Source: Geminicoccaceae bacterium SCSIO 64248 (GTDB lineage Bacteria > Pseudomonadota > Alphaproteobacteria > Geminicoccales > Geminicoccaceae). Taken from it: DNA of 64,000 nucleotides. The stretch's first letter is position 1. Each line of letters starts with the position of its first letter. Position numbers and translations under genes: made by a program. Positions 18,603 through 27,022 of the stretch are shown here, one piece after another. Location of the stretch: contig CP122394.1 in NCBI GenBank assembly GCA_029814805.1, positions 248,001-312,000 on the forward strand. The letters run 5' to 3'. The notes below the pieces were generated by a model. The model searched no databases. It saw only the letters and a program-made list of their open reading frames with translations, and had not been told where the DNA came from.

Positions 18603-19093
18603 TTCGCTTAGATCTATCCGTACAACACGTAATGTCCAGGCTCGGTGAGCTGACGGCGGTTGTACTCGCTGCAAACGAGTGAGCACCGATGCGAGTCCCC
18701 TCGGCTGAATGGCCGTAGGCTGCCTGTTCCGGCGTTGCTCTCATGCCATTGCACTCAAATCATAGCATCGTGCTCTTCCCCGCCGGTGATGTCTCAGGGC
18801 GACCGAGGACCTCCTTCTCGGTAAGACCGATCACGTCGATGCATCGAGTTTATTGATACGTTCACGGCATTTATATTTGACAAATCAATTCATTATGACT
18901 TGTAACGGATAAATTCGCCGCAAAAATACAATGGTTGATTTGTAAGCAAGCTGATACCTCGTGGTCGGTCTATCCAGTCCGACAAAACAACTTTGCTCCC
19001 GAACAATTCCTCTACCCACGCGTTGGGCAGCCGACGACATGCGGCTAGCACGCGTTGACGACACGCGGGCCCGACACGCCCTGACCGGGAAGG
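18603..19093 (+). other. Intergenic region between divergent stress genes
   Basis: About 490 bases with no credible gene. Frames opposite the TPP gene that reach into this region have no family features. There is a small hairpin (ACTCG/CGAGT around 18663-18679), and an AT-rich patch around 18840-18910 that could hold a promoter for the TPP gene. No confident -35/-10 pair was assigned. Confidence 0.4.
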
Positions 19094-19099
19094 ATGACG

Positions 19100-20881
19100 A
19101 TGAGCACCACCGTGAGCGATTTCTTCGTCGAGCGTCTGAAGGCTTGGGGCGTCAGCCGGATCTATGGCTATCCCGGCGACGGCATCAACGGGGTTCTCGG
19201 AGCCCTGCAGCGGGACGGGACGATTGAATTCATCCAGGTCCGGCACGAGGAGATGGCCGCGTTCATGGCGGCCGCTCACGCGAAGTTCACCGGTGAAATC
19301 GGCGTCTGCCTGTCGACCGGGGGACCGGGCGCTACCCATCTGGTCACCGGTCTGTACGACGCCAAGCTCGATCACGTCCCGGTCCTGGCTATTGCGGGAC
19401 AGGCCGAGGCAACCGTGCGCGGCAGCAACTACCAGCAGGAACTGAACCTCGACCGCATGTTCGCGGATGTCGGCGACTTCGTTCAGGAAGTTTCGGCCCC
19501 CGCCCAAATCCGCCACCTCGTCGATCGCGGTCTCCGCACGGCGATCGCCCGCAACGGCATCGGTGTTCTCATCCTGCCCAAGGACATCCAAGAGGAGGCT
19601 TATGTTGATCCCAAGCCCTCGCACGGATTTACGCGGTCAAGCCCCGGCTACACGCATCCGAAGGTCGTGCCCTATGACGGCGATCTCGATCGCGCCGCCG
19701 AGATTCTGAACGCCGGATCGAAGGTCGCCATTCTCGTCGGCGCCGGCGCACGAGGCGCTGCCGACGAGGTGGTCGAGGCCGCGGAGAGCCTGGGCGCCGG
19801 TGTCGCGAAGGCCCTCCTTGGTAAAGACGTCCTGCCCGACGACCTGCCCTTTGTCACCGGATCAATTGGCCTCCTTGGCACCAAGCCCAGTTCCGATCTT
19901 ATGTCCGGCTGCGACACGCTGCTCATGGTCGGCACAGGCTTTCCATGGGCCGAATTTCTGCCAAAGGACGGCGATGCGCGGGCCGTGCAGATCGACATTG
20001 ACCCGTCCATGCTTGGGTTGCGCTATCCCGTTGACGTCAATCTGCACGGTGATGCCGCGGAAACGTTGCGCGCCCTGCTGCCGCGTCTGCAGCGCAAGAC
20101 CGACCGATCCTGGCGCGAGGGCGTCGAGGCGGGCATTCGTGAGTGGTGGCAGACATTGGAGGCGCGGGCGCTGACAGAGGCCAAGCCGGTCAACCCGCAG
20201 CGGGTGGTCTGGGAAATGTCGCCGCGTCTGCCCGAGGACGCGATCGTCACCAGCGACAGCGGCTCCTGTGCCAACTGGTACGCGCGCGACTTCAAGATCA
20301 AGCGGGGTCAGCGCGGCTCCCTGTCCGGCGGCCTGGCCTCGATGGGTGCGGCCGTGCCCTACGCCATTGCTGCGAAGTTCGCTTATCCGGGCCGGCCGGT
20401 CGTCGCGCTGGTCGGTGACGGCGCCATGCAGATGAACAACATGGCGGAGCTGATCACGATCCAGAAATACTGGCGGCAGTGGCGCGACCCGCGCCTCGTC
20501 ACCTGCGTGTTCAACAATGGCGACCTGAACGAGGTCACCTGGGAGCAGCGGGTTATGGCCGGCAACCCGAAATTCGAGGCGACCCAGAATCTGCCGGATG
20601 TGCCGTACGCCCGCTTCGCGGACCTCATCGGCCTGCGCGGCATCTTCGTCGACGATCCCGAACGCCTGGCCGAGGCCTGGGATCAGGCGCTTACGGCGGA
20701 CCGTCCTGTCGTGCTTGAGGTCAAGACCGACCCGGAGATCGCGCCCTTGCCGCCGCATGTCACCTTCGAGCAGGCGAAGGGCATGATCTCCGCCCTGTTT
20801 CAAGGCGAGCCGAACGCTGGCCGCGTCATCGGGCAGACGGCCAAACAGCTGGCGAACGAGATGATCGGCAAGCGCGACTAG
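19100..20881 (+). CDS. Thiamine-pyrophosphate-dependent enzyme (pyruvate oxidase/acetolactate synthase superfamily)
   Basis: A 593-residue TPP enzyme with three domains. The N-terminal pyrimidine-binding domain has the catalytic Glu in RHEEMAAFMAA (about 51) and GGPGATHL. A central domain follows (about 190-320), then a C-terminal PP-binding domain with the Mg-TPP motif GDGAMQMNN and later FNNGDLNEV. It resembles the YdaP/PoxB-like proteins annotated as thiamine pyrophosphate-requiring protein. These decarboxylate pyruvate or a related 2-keto acid, but I cannot fix the product. ATG 19100 has GGGAAGGA upstream; ATG 19094 is possible. Such genes often accompany Mn-catalase and stress SDRs. Confidence 0.87.
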   Translation: MSTTVSDFFVERLKAWGVSRIYGYPGDGINGVLGALQRDGTIEFIQVRHEEMAAFMAAAHAKFTGEIGVCLSTGGPGATHLVTGLYDAKLDHVPVLAIAGQAEATVRGSNYQQELNLDRMFADVGDFVQEVSAPAQIRHLVDRGLRTAIARNGIGVLILPKDIQEEAYVDPKPSHGFTRSSPGYTHPKVVPYDGDLDRAAEILNAGSKVAILVGAGARGAADEVVEAAESLGAGVAKALLGKDVLPDDLPFVTGSIGLLGTKPSSDLMSGCDTLLMVGTGFPWAEFLPKDGDARAVQIDIDPSMLGLRYPVDVNLHGDAAETLRALLPRLQRKTDRSWREGVEAGIREWWQTLEARALTEAKPVNPQRVVWEMSPRLPEDAIVTSDSGSCANWYARDFKIKRGQRGSLSGGLASMGAAVPYAIAAKFAYPGRPVVALVGDGAMQMNNMAELITIQKYWRQWRDPRLVTCVFNNGDLNEVTWEQRVMAGNPKFEATQNLPDVPYARFADLIGLRGIFVDDPERLAEAWDQALTADRPVVLEVKTDPEIAPLPPHVTFEQAKGMISALFQGEPNAGRVIGQTAKQLANEMIGKRD

Positions 20882-20955
20882 GACTCCACGCCGGGCAACG
20901 CCTGGCATGTCGCGACCGAGCTTCAGTTCACCTTTCGACGATCAACGGAGACGTC

Positions 20956-21825
20956 ATGACCATTACCGAGATCAACCCACCGACGCCGCCTCACCCGAAG
21001 CAGCAGCAGGACATGCCGGGCTCGACCGAGGCGATGACGCCACGGCCGGATCACGGCGAGATGAGCTACCGAGGCTCGGGTCGTCTTGCGGGGCGCGCCG
21101 CGATCATCACCGGCGCCGACTCCGGCATCGGCCGGGCGGTGGCGATCGCCTATGCCCGCGAGGGCGCGGACGTCCTGATCTCCTATCTTTCCGAGCACGA
21201 CGATGCCGAGGAGACGGCGCGCTGGGTGAAGGAGGCCGGTCGCCAAGCCATCGTCGTACCGGGCGACGTCGCCGACGAGACACACTGCCAAGCCCTGGTA
21301 GACCGCGCGCTCGGAGCGTTCGGACGGCTCGATGTTCTGGTCAACAACGCTGCGCATCAGGCGAGCTTCGACACGCTCGAGGACATCACCGGCGAGGAGT
21401 GGCGGCATACTTTCGACGTGAACATGCACAGCCAATTCTATCTGTGCAAAGCGGCGGTGCCGCACATGAAGCCAGGCAGCGCGATCATCAACACCAGCTC
21501 GATCAACGCCAAGAGCCCATCACCCACGCTGCTCGCTTACGCCACGACCAAGGGCGCGATCGCGAACTTCACGGCCGGCCTCGCACAGTTTGTCGCTGAC
21601 CGCGGCATTCGCGTGAATGCCGTGGCGCCCGGCCCGATCTGGACGCCGCTGATCCCGTCGACCTTGCCCGAAGCGAAGGTCGAGAGCTTCGGCTCCAACA
21701 CGCCGCTCGGCCGCGCCGGCCAGCCGGCCGAGCTCGCCGGCGCGTACGTCATGCTGGCGTGCGAAGACGCCAGCTACATTACCGGTGCGCTCATCCCCGT
21801 CACCGGCGGCCGCCCCATGCTTTGA
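20956..21825 (+). CDS. SDR family oxidoreductase (YghA/YhdF-like)
   Basis: A 289-residue classical-type short-chain dehydrogenase with the N-terminal extension seen in YghA/YhdF relatives (PPTPPHPKQQQDMPGST). The NAD(P) motif TGADSGIGRA is near 53, NNAAHQ follows, the catalytic Ser is in INTSSINA, and YATTK holds the active Tyr and Lys. The C-terminal PVTGGRPML ending is usual. All catalytic residues are intact. It follows the TPP gene by 74 bases on the same strand. The physiological substrate is unknown; relatives are stress-induced aldehyde or sugar reductases. Confidence 0.88.
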   Translation: MTITEINPPTPPHPKQQQDMPGSTEAMTPRPDHGEMSYRGSGRLAGRAAIITGADSGIGRAVAIAYAREGADVLISYLSEHDDAEETARWVKEAGRQAIVVPGDVADETHCQALVDRALGAFGRLDVLVNNAAHQASFDTLEDITGEEWRHTFDVNMHSQFYLCKAAVPHMKPGSAIINTSSINAKSPSPTLLAYATTKGAIANFTAGLAQFVADRGIRVNAVAPGPIWTPLIPSTLPEAKVESFGSNTPLGRAGQPAELAGAYVMLACEDASYITGALIPVTGGRPML

Positions 21826-21968
21826 GCGCGCCCTGCCGCATCGAGAGGAATATGCAAATCGCGAGATGCGCATGCCCGGCGTGGACACGAGGCCACGACA
21901 TGCGGGCTGGCCTCGAACGCTCCGAACGATCCGAGCCGCAAGCGAGATGTCCATGTGGCAGAGCCGCG

Positions 21969-22973
21969 TCAGGCTGAGGCCTCGGGCTCGTCGTTCTGCC
22001 GATCGCCCATGCCGACCAGCATGGGATAGATCCAGTGATAGGTGAAGCGACGCGTGCCGCCGGTCCGTGGTCCTGTCCAATAGCCATGCCAATGGGCACG
22101 GCGTAGATGAGGTCGCACGGTCCGGCTGGTGGCCTCGCTCATGACGATCTGTGCCTCGCGGAGCTGCCGGCCGATCTCGGCGCCCACGGTCCAGATCCGC
22201 GGACGGGACGGCGGGAACAGGCGCCAACCGCGTTTGGTCTTGACGGTCGTCGGGCGACCCGGGACCGCGCCTGGCTCCGCGCGGTCGATGATCTCGGGCG
22301 CCTCCGAGCACATGTAGAGCAGCAGACCGATCAAGGGGCGCAGCTCGTTCGCGACAGCCCGCATGCTGGCCTCGTCGGCCTCGACGGTCCGCTTGCCCAG
22401 CCGCCGGGCATACGCGACGACCTCGCTCAGGGTTCGCTGGACCGCGTCGCTGACGCTCCAGTCGCCCAGCAGGACCGGCATGCTGTCCAGACTGCCATCG
22501 CAATCGAACACGAACTGAAGCCGGCGGCCGTCCGTAGCGTCGTGCCAGGCGAGATGCGCCCAGAAGCCGAACAAGGCGCGACCATGCCATGTCCGACCGG
22601 GCGTCTCGACATACACGCACCATTCCGGAAGCCGCTGCAGCACGTCGACGGGCAGGCGGCCCGCCATGCCGCTCGCATTCAAGGCCGCGAGCACGTCCGG
22701 ATCGAAGCGATAGACACCTTGGCTGTAGCGCCAGGTCCCTAGGGCCGCGACCAGACCGACTTCGCGGCCGGCGGCGAGATCGATGCGAGGTGTGGCGCCA
22801 GGCCCTTGCACGATCGCCTGCCACCCCTTCATGGGCAGGAAGCACCAGTCCGGCCAGCGAGGGAGGCGCACGCCGCGTGCGGCCCGCATCGTCTCGACCT
22901 GATTCGGCAGGCGGGGATAGCGCCGCATCACGGCGTTGAGATGCCCGAGTGGGCGGCTGGCGTCGGGCAGCAT
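21969..22973 (-). CDS. AcrVA2-family protein (anti-CRISPR-like)
   Basis: A 334-residue protein matching what I remember of the Moraxella type V-A anti-CRISPR AcrVA2 (about 320 residues). Shared features in order: MRAARGVRL...CFLPMKGW near the N terminus, LGTWRYSQGVYRFD (about 78-91), RLPEWCVYVETP (about 113-124), the stretch FVFDCDGSLDSMPVLL, IGRQLREAQ, and a C-terminal RPHLRRAHWHGYW (about 295-307). AcrVA2 is reported to lower Cas12a production by acting on its transcript or nascent chain; whether this homologue does so is unknown. It stands alone, 340 bases from any neighbour on its 5' side. No Cas gene is in the window. The match is from memory, not a search. Confidence 0.78.
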   Translation of the reverse strand: MLPDASRPLGHLNAVMRRYPRLPNQVETMRAARGVRLPRWPDWCFLPMKGWQAIVQGPGATPRIDLAAGREVGLVAALGTWRYSQGVYRFDPDVLAALNASGMAGRLPVDVLQRLPEWCVYVETPGRTWHGRALFGFWAHLAWHDATDGRRLQFVFDCDGSLDSMPVLLGDWSVSDAVQRTLSEVVAYARRLGKRTVEADEASMRAVANELRPLIGLLLYMCSEAPEIIDRAEPGAVPGRPTTVKTKRGWRLFPPSRPRIWTVGAEIGRQLREAQIVMSEATSRTVRPHLRRAHWHGYWTGPRTGGTRRFTYHWIYPMLVGMGDRQNDEPEASA

Positions 22974-23317
22974 GGCCGGTCATCCCATCGGCGAACGAAG
23001 CCGCGGCCCGATGCGGATGCCGCAGATCCCGTCATGTGGGACGTCGTCGCCAAGTTTATATCAGAATACAACCCGTGCGAGAGCAGGCCAGCCATTCGTA
23101 GACGAATGAATGGCTTCGATGGAAGCGTGGCGGCACGGCAATCATCCCCATCATACGGATGCGATCTGAGCGAGAAAGCGCCTTACGGGAGAGGCGCAGC
23201 ATCAAGTGTTCCGTTCAGGCGCGTCTTGAGATCAAGGAAAGCCGCGTTGCGCCTCTCGAAAACGTGAAGAGCGTTCCTAAATACGAGGTGTGGTTGTAGT
23301 AACGCTGCGGCTGCGTC
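22974..23317 (-). promoter_or_regulatory. Upstream region of the AcrVA2-like gene with inverted repeats
   Basis: No gene is seen here. A perfect inverted repeat AGCCATTC...GAATGGCT spans 23090-23115 with a second symmetry inside it (ATTCG...CGAAT), about 117 bases before the start codon. A second one (GCGCCT...AGGCGC) lies near 23180-23202. These could be operators, but no regulator gene of the anti-CRISPR-associated type adjoins. The sequence GATATAAAC near 23056 on the minus strand is a weak -10 candidate. Confidence 0.35.
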
Positions 23318-23527
23318 ATGACTTACAGGATCGTCATTGCCGACCCGACGTCACCCAAACCTCTCATGCTCTCAGCTGCCACCGCGGCCGAGGCTAGGAT
23401 GAAGTCGCGGGTCGCTGGTGCCTTGACTGGCTATGTCACGATCGTAGCCCCGAGTGGCGAACATCTGACACCGGCCCGTCTCGATGCGCTGATCAAGGAA
23501 GAGGCGTCTGGCAAACGTCCAATCTAG
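23318..23527 (+). CDS. Small hypothetical protein (69 aa)
   Basis: A short frame encoding MTYRIVIADPTSPKPLMLSA and ending LDALIKEEASGKRPI, a plausible compact alpha/beta protein. It starts with ATG, but no strong ribosome-binding site was seen. I do not recognise a family. It lies between the AcrVA2-like gene and the dnaE2 3' remnant. Amino-acid composition is balanced rather than Arg-rich, which favours a real gene. Confidence 0.45.
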   Translation: MTYRIVIADPTSPKPLMLSAATAAEARMKSRVAGALTGYVTIVAPSGEHLTPARLDALIKEEASGKRPI

Positions 23528-23709
23528 GTCACGGACGCCCGCTCCTTTGAGCCTGTGCTGTTGGGTGTACACGCATCGCCTCCGGCCCGCATCGTCGCAC
23601 CATAATCAGGGCGCGCGGACGGCGCCTGGTCGTTAAGACGGACAAGGAGTCGGACAGCCGTCTGCAGCATGGCCGCAGCCGCAACGTGCTTGTCGATTTG
23701 GACTGGCAC
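23524..23709 (-). CDS. Possible small protein downstream of the original dnaE2 end (61 aa)
   Basis: A GTG-started frame (23709) encoding MPVQIDKHVAAAAMLQTAVR and a polar tail. It begins 11 bases after the original dnaE2 stop at 23720, so before the transposon arrived it would have been the next gene of the SOS mutagenesis operon. No family is recognised and no clear ribosome-binding site is seen. It may be only a chance frame. Confidence 0.25.
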   Translation of the reverse strand: MPVQIDKHVAAAAMLQTAVRLLVRLNDQAPSARPDYGATMRAGGDACTPNSTGSKERASVT

Positions 23710-23719
23710 AGCCAGGACC

Positions 23720-23773
23720 CTACCGGAAATCCCGCGTCTTCACCTTGATCCGGTCGATCCGCAGGTCGGGGAT
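23720..23773 (-). pseudogene. dnaE2: Stranded original 3' end of dnaE2
   Basis: The minus strand reads IPDLRIDRIKVKTRDFR and then TAG, the standard conserved C-terminus of the error-prone polymerase DnaE2 (compare RDIYIPDL...KTRDFR in relatives). The rest of dnaE2 lies at 29396-32623, ending RDIYIP at the other edge of the inserted element. The 6-base GGGGAT is present on both sides. Deleting 23774-29401, the element plus one GGGGAT copy, would rejoin RDIYIP to DLRIDR in frame. Confidence 0.85.
23768..23773 (+). repeat. 6-bp direct repeat (target duplication or crossover core), left copy
   Basis: GGGGAT occurs immediately before the left terminus TTATCCCGA of the Recombinase-In-Trio element. 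It occurs again at 29396-29401 immediately after the right terminus. The uninterrupted dnaE2 needs one copy (codons for IP), so this is the target duplication or recombination core. Confidence 0.75.
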
Positions 23774-23855
23774 TTATCCCGAGCCGGACACTATGCCGAG
23801 CATCACCCCTAAGCCCCGGAACTTCCGGTAGGTCGAGGTTGTCGGACTCGGCATA
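23773..23855 (+). repeat. RIT left inverted repeat (83 bp)
   Basis: Perfect reverse complement of 29288-29370; with one mismatch the match extends to 88 bases (23768-23855). It contains inner symmetrical sites such as TATGCCGAG and CTCGGCATA, likely recombinase-binding boxes. Read on its outward strand, the same sequence encodes ITPKPRNFR and a TAG stop. Confidence 0.9.
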
Positions 23856-23889
23856 ATCACGCGTCCTTCCTGTATCGCAGGGAGGATTC

Positions 23890-25107
23890 ATGCAGACCTA
23901 TTCATTGTCGACACCGGGCCTATGGACCGGTCTTGAAGACTGGCCGCATCGCGCTTGCGTCGATGCGGTCGTCGCGGCGATGCAGGCGGAGCGATACAGC
24001 GCCAAGAGCATCTATCAGTTCGTCCAGTCGGCCCGGCGGTTCGCGGCCTGGCGGGGGGAGACCACGGGCGATGCGCCGCTCGCCTACGACGACACTGATC
24101 GTTCCCTCGCGCATAGACGCGCCACAGCCGTCGTCCCGAACGGGCAGCGCAAAGCCCTGGCGAGGCTTCGCGAGGCCATGGTCCAAGCCGGCGTGCTGTC
24201 GCTGCCTCCGGTGGTGTCTGGTCCGGCCGACGACATACTGCAGCAGTTCGAGGCCAGCCTGGTGCGCCGGGGCTACAAGCCCAAGTCGGTCGGCTCGTAC
24301 ATCTGGTTCGCGCGACCGTTCCTGCAGGAGCTTTGGGACGGCGAGACCGAGCTGACCGCGGGCGCCGTGCTGGCGTACATCGAGCGCAACGCCGGCCAAC
24401 GCAGCACCACGACGGTCCGGATTATGTGCTCTCGCATCCGCGTGCTGTTGAGGTTCCTGCACGCCGAGGGACAGATCGGCGCGGATCTCGCCGCCGCCAT
24501 CCCCTCCGCCAGAGGCGACCGATCTGCAGGCTTGCCGTCCTACTTGGCGCCCGACCAGGTCGAGGCCGTGCTTGTAAGCTGCGACCGTGACACAGTCGCT
24601 GGCCGCCGGGATCATGCGGTGTTGATGCTGCTGGCGCGACTTGGCCTGCGCGCCGCTGAGGTCGCCTTGCTCACACTCGACGATGTCGACTGGCGAGCTG
24701 GTGTGCTTCGGGTCATTGGCAAGGGCGGCAGGGTCGCCCAGATGCCTTTGCCGAGCGATGTCGGCGAGGCGCTCGCGGTCTACATCCGACGCGACAGGCC
24801 GGCCTCCGCCTCTCGCACGATCTTCCATCGGGTCGAGACCCCCTGCGGCCCTTTCACCACGTCGACACCGGTCATCCTAATTGCACGCCGGGCGCTGCGG
24901 CGCGCTGGTGTTCGTGGGTCGGTTCGAGGCGCGTCGCATGTGTTCCGGCACAGCCTCGCCACACACTTGATCCGGTCCGGCGCCAGCCTGAATGAGATCG
25001 GGCAGGTGCTCCGGCACCAAGAGCCCGACACCGCCCGCATCTACGCCAAGGTCGATGTCGCAGGCCTTCGCTCGCTGAGCCTCGCCTGGCCGGGAGGTGC
25101 GCGATAA
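23890..25107 (+). CDS. RIT tyrosine recombinase A
   Basis: A 405-residue phage-integrase-family recombinase, first of the trio. The N-terminal SAM-like domain is followed by the catalytic domain (about 215-390): first Arg in LGLRAAEVALL, the beta-hairpin Lys in IGKGGRVAQ, the HxxR box in HVFRHSLATHLI, and the Tyr in DTARIYAKVD. GGAGG sits ahead of ATG 23890. It ends CGA TAA, overlapping the expected start of gene B. All catalytic residues are present. The three RIT proteins are thought to act together on the terminal repeats. Confidence 0.9.
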   Translation: MQTYSLSTPGLWTGLEDWPHRACVDAVVAAMQAERYSAKSIYQFVQSARRFAAWRGETTGDAPLAYDDTDRSLAHRRATAVVPNGQRKALARLREAMVQAGVLSLPPVVSGPADDILQQFEASLVRRGYKPKSVGSYIWFARPFLQELWDGETELTAGAVLAYIERNAGQRSTTTVRIMCSRIRVLLRFLHAEGQIGADLAAAIPSARGDRSAGLPSYLAPDQVEAVLVSCDRDTVAGRRDHAVLMLLARLGLRAAEVALLTLDDVDWRAGVLRVIGKGGRVAQMPLPSDVGEALAVYIRRDRPASASRTIFHRVETPCGPFTTSTPVILIARRALRRAGVRGSVRGASHVFRHSLATHLIRSGASLNEIGQVLRHQEPDTARIYAKVDVAGLRSLSLAWPGGAR

Positions 25108-26024
25108 GCGGCCTCGCCAACGCCCTTGTCGGCTACCTGACCCTCCGGCGAGCCCTGGGCTTCAAGCTCCACTCGCAGGAAGACCGGTTGAAGCGCTTCG
25201 TCGCCTTCATGGAGGAACGCGGAGAGGCCGTTATCACCGCCCGCCTCGCCGTCGAGTGGGCGGGCTCGCTTTGTGGCCCTGCCACTTGGTCTTCTCGCCT
25301 GGCTACCGTCCGCGCCTTTGCACGCCACCTGGCGCTGACCGATCCTCGCACCGAGATCCCGCCCAGCGGCGTCTTCGCGCCTCAGCGACGGCCCCGCCCA
25401 TTCATCTACACCGATGCACAGATCACCGATCTCATGGCGTCCATGGCCGAGCTGCACCCGACAGGCCTGCAAGCCCGGACGTACCAGTGCTTCTTCGGCC
25501 TGATCGCCTCCTCGGGCCTGCGCTTCAGCGAAGCGGCCAATCTGCTTCGCACCGAGGTCGACCTGGCAGTCGGGGTGATCACGATCTGCGAGTCCAAGTT
25601 CGGCAAGTCCAGGGTGATCCCGGTCCACGAGACGACGGCGGACGCGCTTCGCCGCTATGCTAGTGAGCGAGACCGCTGCGCACGGCGCCAGGCCAGTGCC
25701 TATTTCTTCACCGGGGATCGCGGCGCCAAGCTCAACCACACCAACGCACACAAGACCTTCATCGACTGGACGCGGCTCGCCGGCCTTCGCCGCCCCGGCG
25801 AGAGCGCAGGGCCCCGGATACACGATCTCCGGCACACCTTCGCCGTTCGCATCCTGACGAGCTGGCACGCGGCTGGCGAGGACATCGAGCGCCGCTTGCC
25901 CGAGCTGACCACCTACCTCGGCCATGCCCACAGCGAAGACACCTATTGGTATCTGTCGGCGTGTCCCGAGCTGCTCGACCACGCCCGAGCCCGTCTCGAG
26001 GCGCGTTGGGAGACCGCCGCATGA
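25104..26024 (+). CDS. RIT tyrosine recombinase B, start codon apparently ATA
   Basis: The second recombinase; catalytic residues are visible in SGLRFSEAANLL, KFGKSRVIPVHE, HDLRHTFAVRI, YLGHAHSEDTYWYL. Family-like sequence begins right at the end of gene A (SGLANALVGYLTLRRALGF), in frame from codon ATA at 25104, which overlaps A's TAA as ATAA. Relatives couple these genes by ATGA, so a single G-to-A change may have altered both the stop and the start. ATA is a weak start. The next usable start, TTG 25188, would remove about 28 residues of the N-terminal domain. The gene is otherwise intact and overlaps C by ATGA. Confidence 0.82.
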   Translation: MSGLANALVGYLTLRRALGFKLHSQEDRLKRFVAFMEERGEAVITARLAVEWAGSLCGPATWSSRLATVRAFARHLALTDPRTEIPPSGVFAPQRRPRPFIYTDAQITDLMASMAELHPTGLQARTYQCFFGLIASSGLRFSEAANLLRTEVDLAVGVITICESKFGKSRVIPVHETTADALRRYASERDRCARRQASAYFFTGDRGAKLNHTNAHKTFIDWTRLAGLRRPGESAGPRIHDLRHTFAVRILTSWHAAGEDIERRLPELTTYLGHAHSEDTYWYLSACPELLDHARARLEARWETAA

Positions 26025-27016
26025 GCAACATCCTCCCTAGCCTCATCGAGCGGTTCTTCACCCAGTGGCTCATGCGCCAGCGCAACGCCAGCCCGCATAC
26101 GGTCGCCGCCTACCGTGATACGTTCCGGCTGCTGTTGAGATTCGCCCACCGCCGGACCGGCAAGCGGCCGTCGGCGCTGAGCCTCGGCGATCTGGATGCC
26201 GACCTGATCGTTGCGTTTCTCGATCACCTTGCCGATGACCGCGCTGCGAGCGCAGCGACCTCTAACCTTCGGCTCACAGGCGTCAGGGCTTTCTTCCGCT
26301 TCCTCGCCTTTGAGGAGCCGGCTCATAGCGGCCAGATCCAGCGGGTGCTCGCCATCCCCAGCAAGCTGTCGGCCAAGCGCGAGGTCTCCTACCTGCTGCG
26401 CGAGGAGATTGAGGCGATCCTGGCGGCTCCAGATCGATCCACCTGGCTCGGCCGGCGCGACCACGCCTTGCTACTGATGGCCGTTCAGACCGGGCTTCGG
26501 CTCTCCGAGTTGGTCAGCCTGGACCGCGACGCCGTGCAGCTCGGCGCCGGAGCGCACGTTCGCTGTCTCGGTAAAGGGCGGAAGGAGCGGGCCACGCCAC
26601 TGACCCAGGTTGCGCGGGTAACCCTGCAGGCCTGGCTCGGCGAGCCGCCTCGACGCGGCAGCACCGCCCTTTTCCCGACCGTGCATGGCGACCGCTTGAG
26701 CCCCGATGCGGTGCAGTATCTGCTCTCCAAGTACCTCGCGGCGGTCTCGGCGCAATGTCCGTCGCTCGCCCGTAAGCGCGTCTCGCCGCACGTCCTGCGC
26801 CACAGCGCTGCGATGGCGCTCCTCGACGCCGGCGTGGACACCACGACCATATCGCTCTGGCTTGGACACGAGAGCACACGCTCAACCCAGCCCTACCTTC
26901 ACGCCCACTTGGCTGTGAAGGAGGCGGCCCTGGCGAAGGTGGCGCCACTGGATGTTTCGCCGCCGGGCCGGTTCAGGCCCGATGATCAGTTGCTGGCCTT
27001 TTTGGACGCGCTTTGA
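26021..27016 (+). CDS. RIT tyrosine recombinase C
   Basis: A 331-residue third recombinase in the XerD-like style. Its N-terminal core-binding domain (FTQWLMRQRNASPHTVAAYR) is followed by catalytic residues in TGLRLSELVSL, LGKGRKERATPL, HVLRHSAAMALL, WLGHESTRSTQPYLH. ATG 26021 overlaps the stop of B by four bases, so the frame's upstream extension to 25946 is not used. It ends six bases before the convergent arsC stop. Confidence 0.9.
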   Translation: MSNILPSLIERFFTQWLMRQRNASPHTVAAYRDTFRLLLRFAHRRTGKRPSALSLGDLDADLIVAFLDHLADDRAASAATSNLRLTGVRAFFRFLAFEEPAHSGQIQRVLAIPSKLSAKREVSYLLREEIEAILAAPDRSTWLGRRDHALLLMAVQTGLRLSELVSLDRDAVQLGAGAHVRCLGKGRKERATPLTQVARVTLQAWLGEPPRRGSTALFPTVHGDRLSPDAVQYLLSKYLAAVSAQCPSLARKRVSPHVLRHSAAMALLDAGVDTTTISLWLGHESTRSTQPYLHAHLAVKEAALAKVAPLDVSPPGRFRPDDQLLAFLDAL

Positions 27017-27022
27017 TCGCTG

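Noticed and set aside
21520-22983. Long minus-strand frame overlapping the AcrVA2-like gene and the SDR
   Set aside because: Arg- and Ser-rich, no motifs; the other frame has clear family matches.
23773-23855. 83-bp repeat considered as an ordinary IS end
   Set aside because: No DDE transposase lies between the repeats; the three tyrosine recombinases identify a RIT element.
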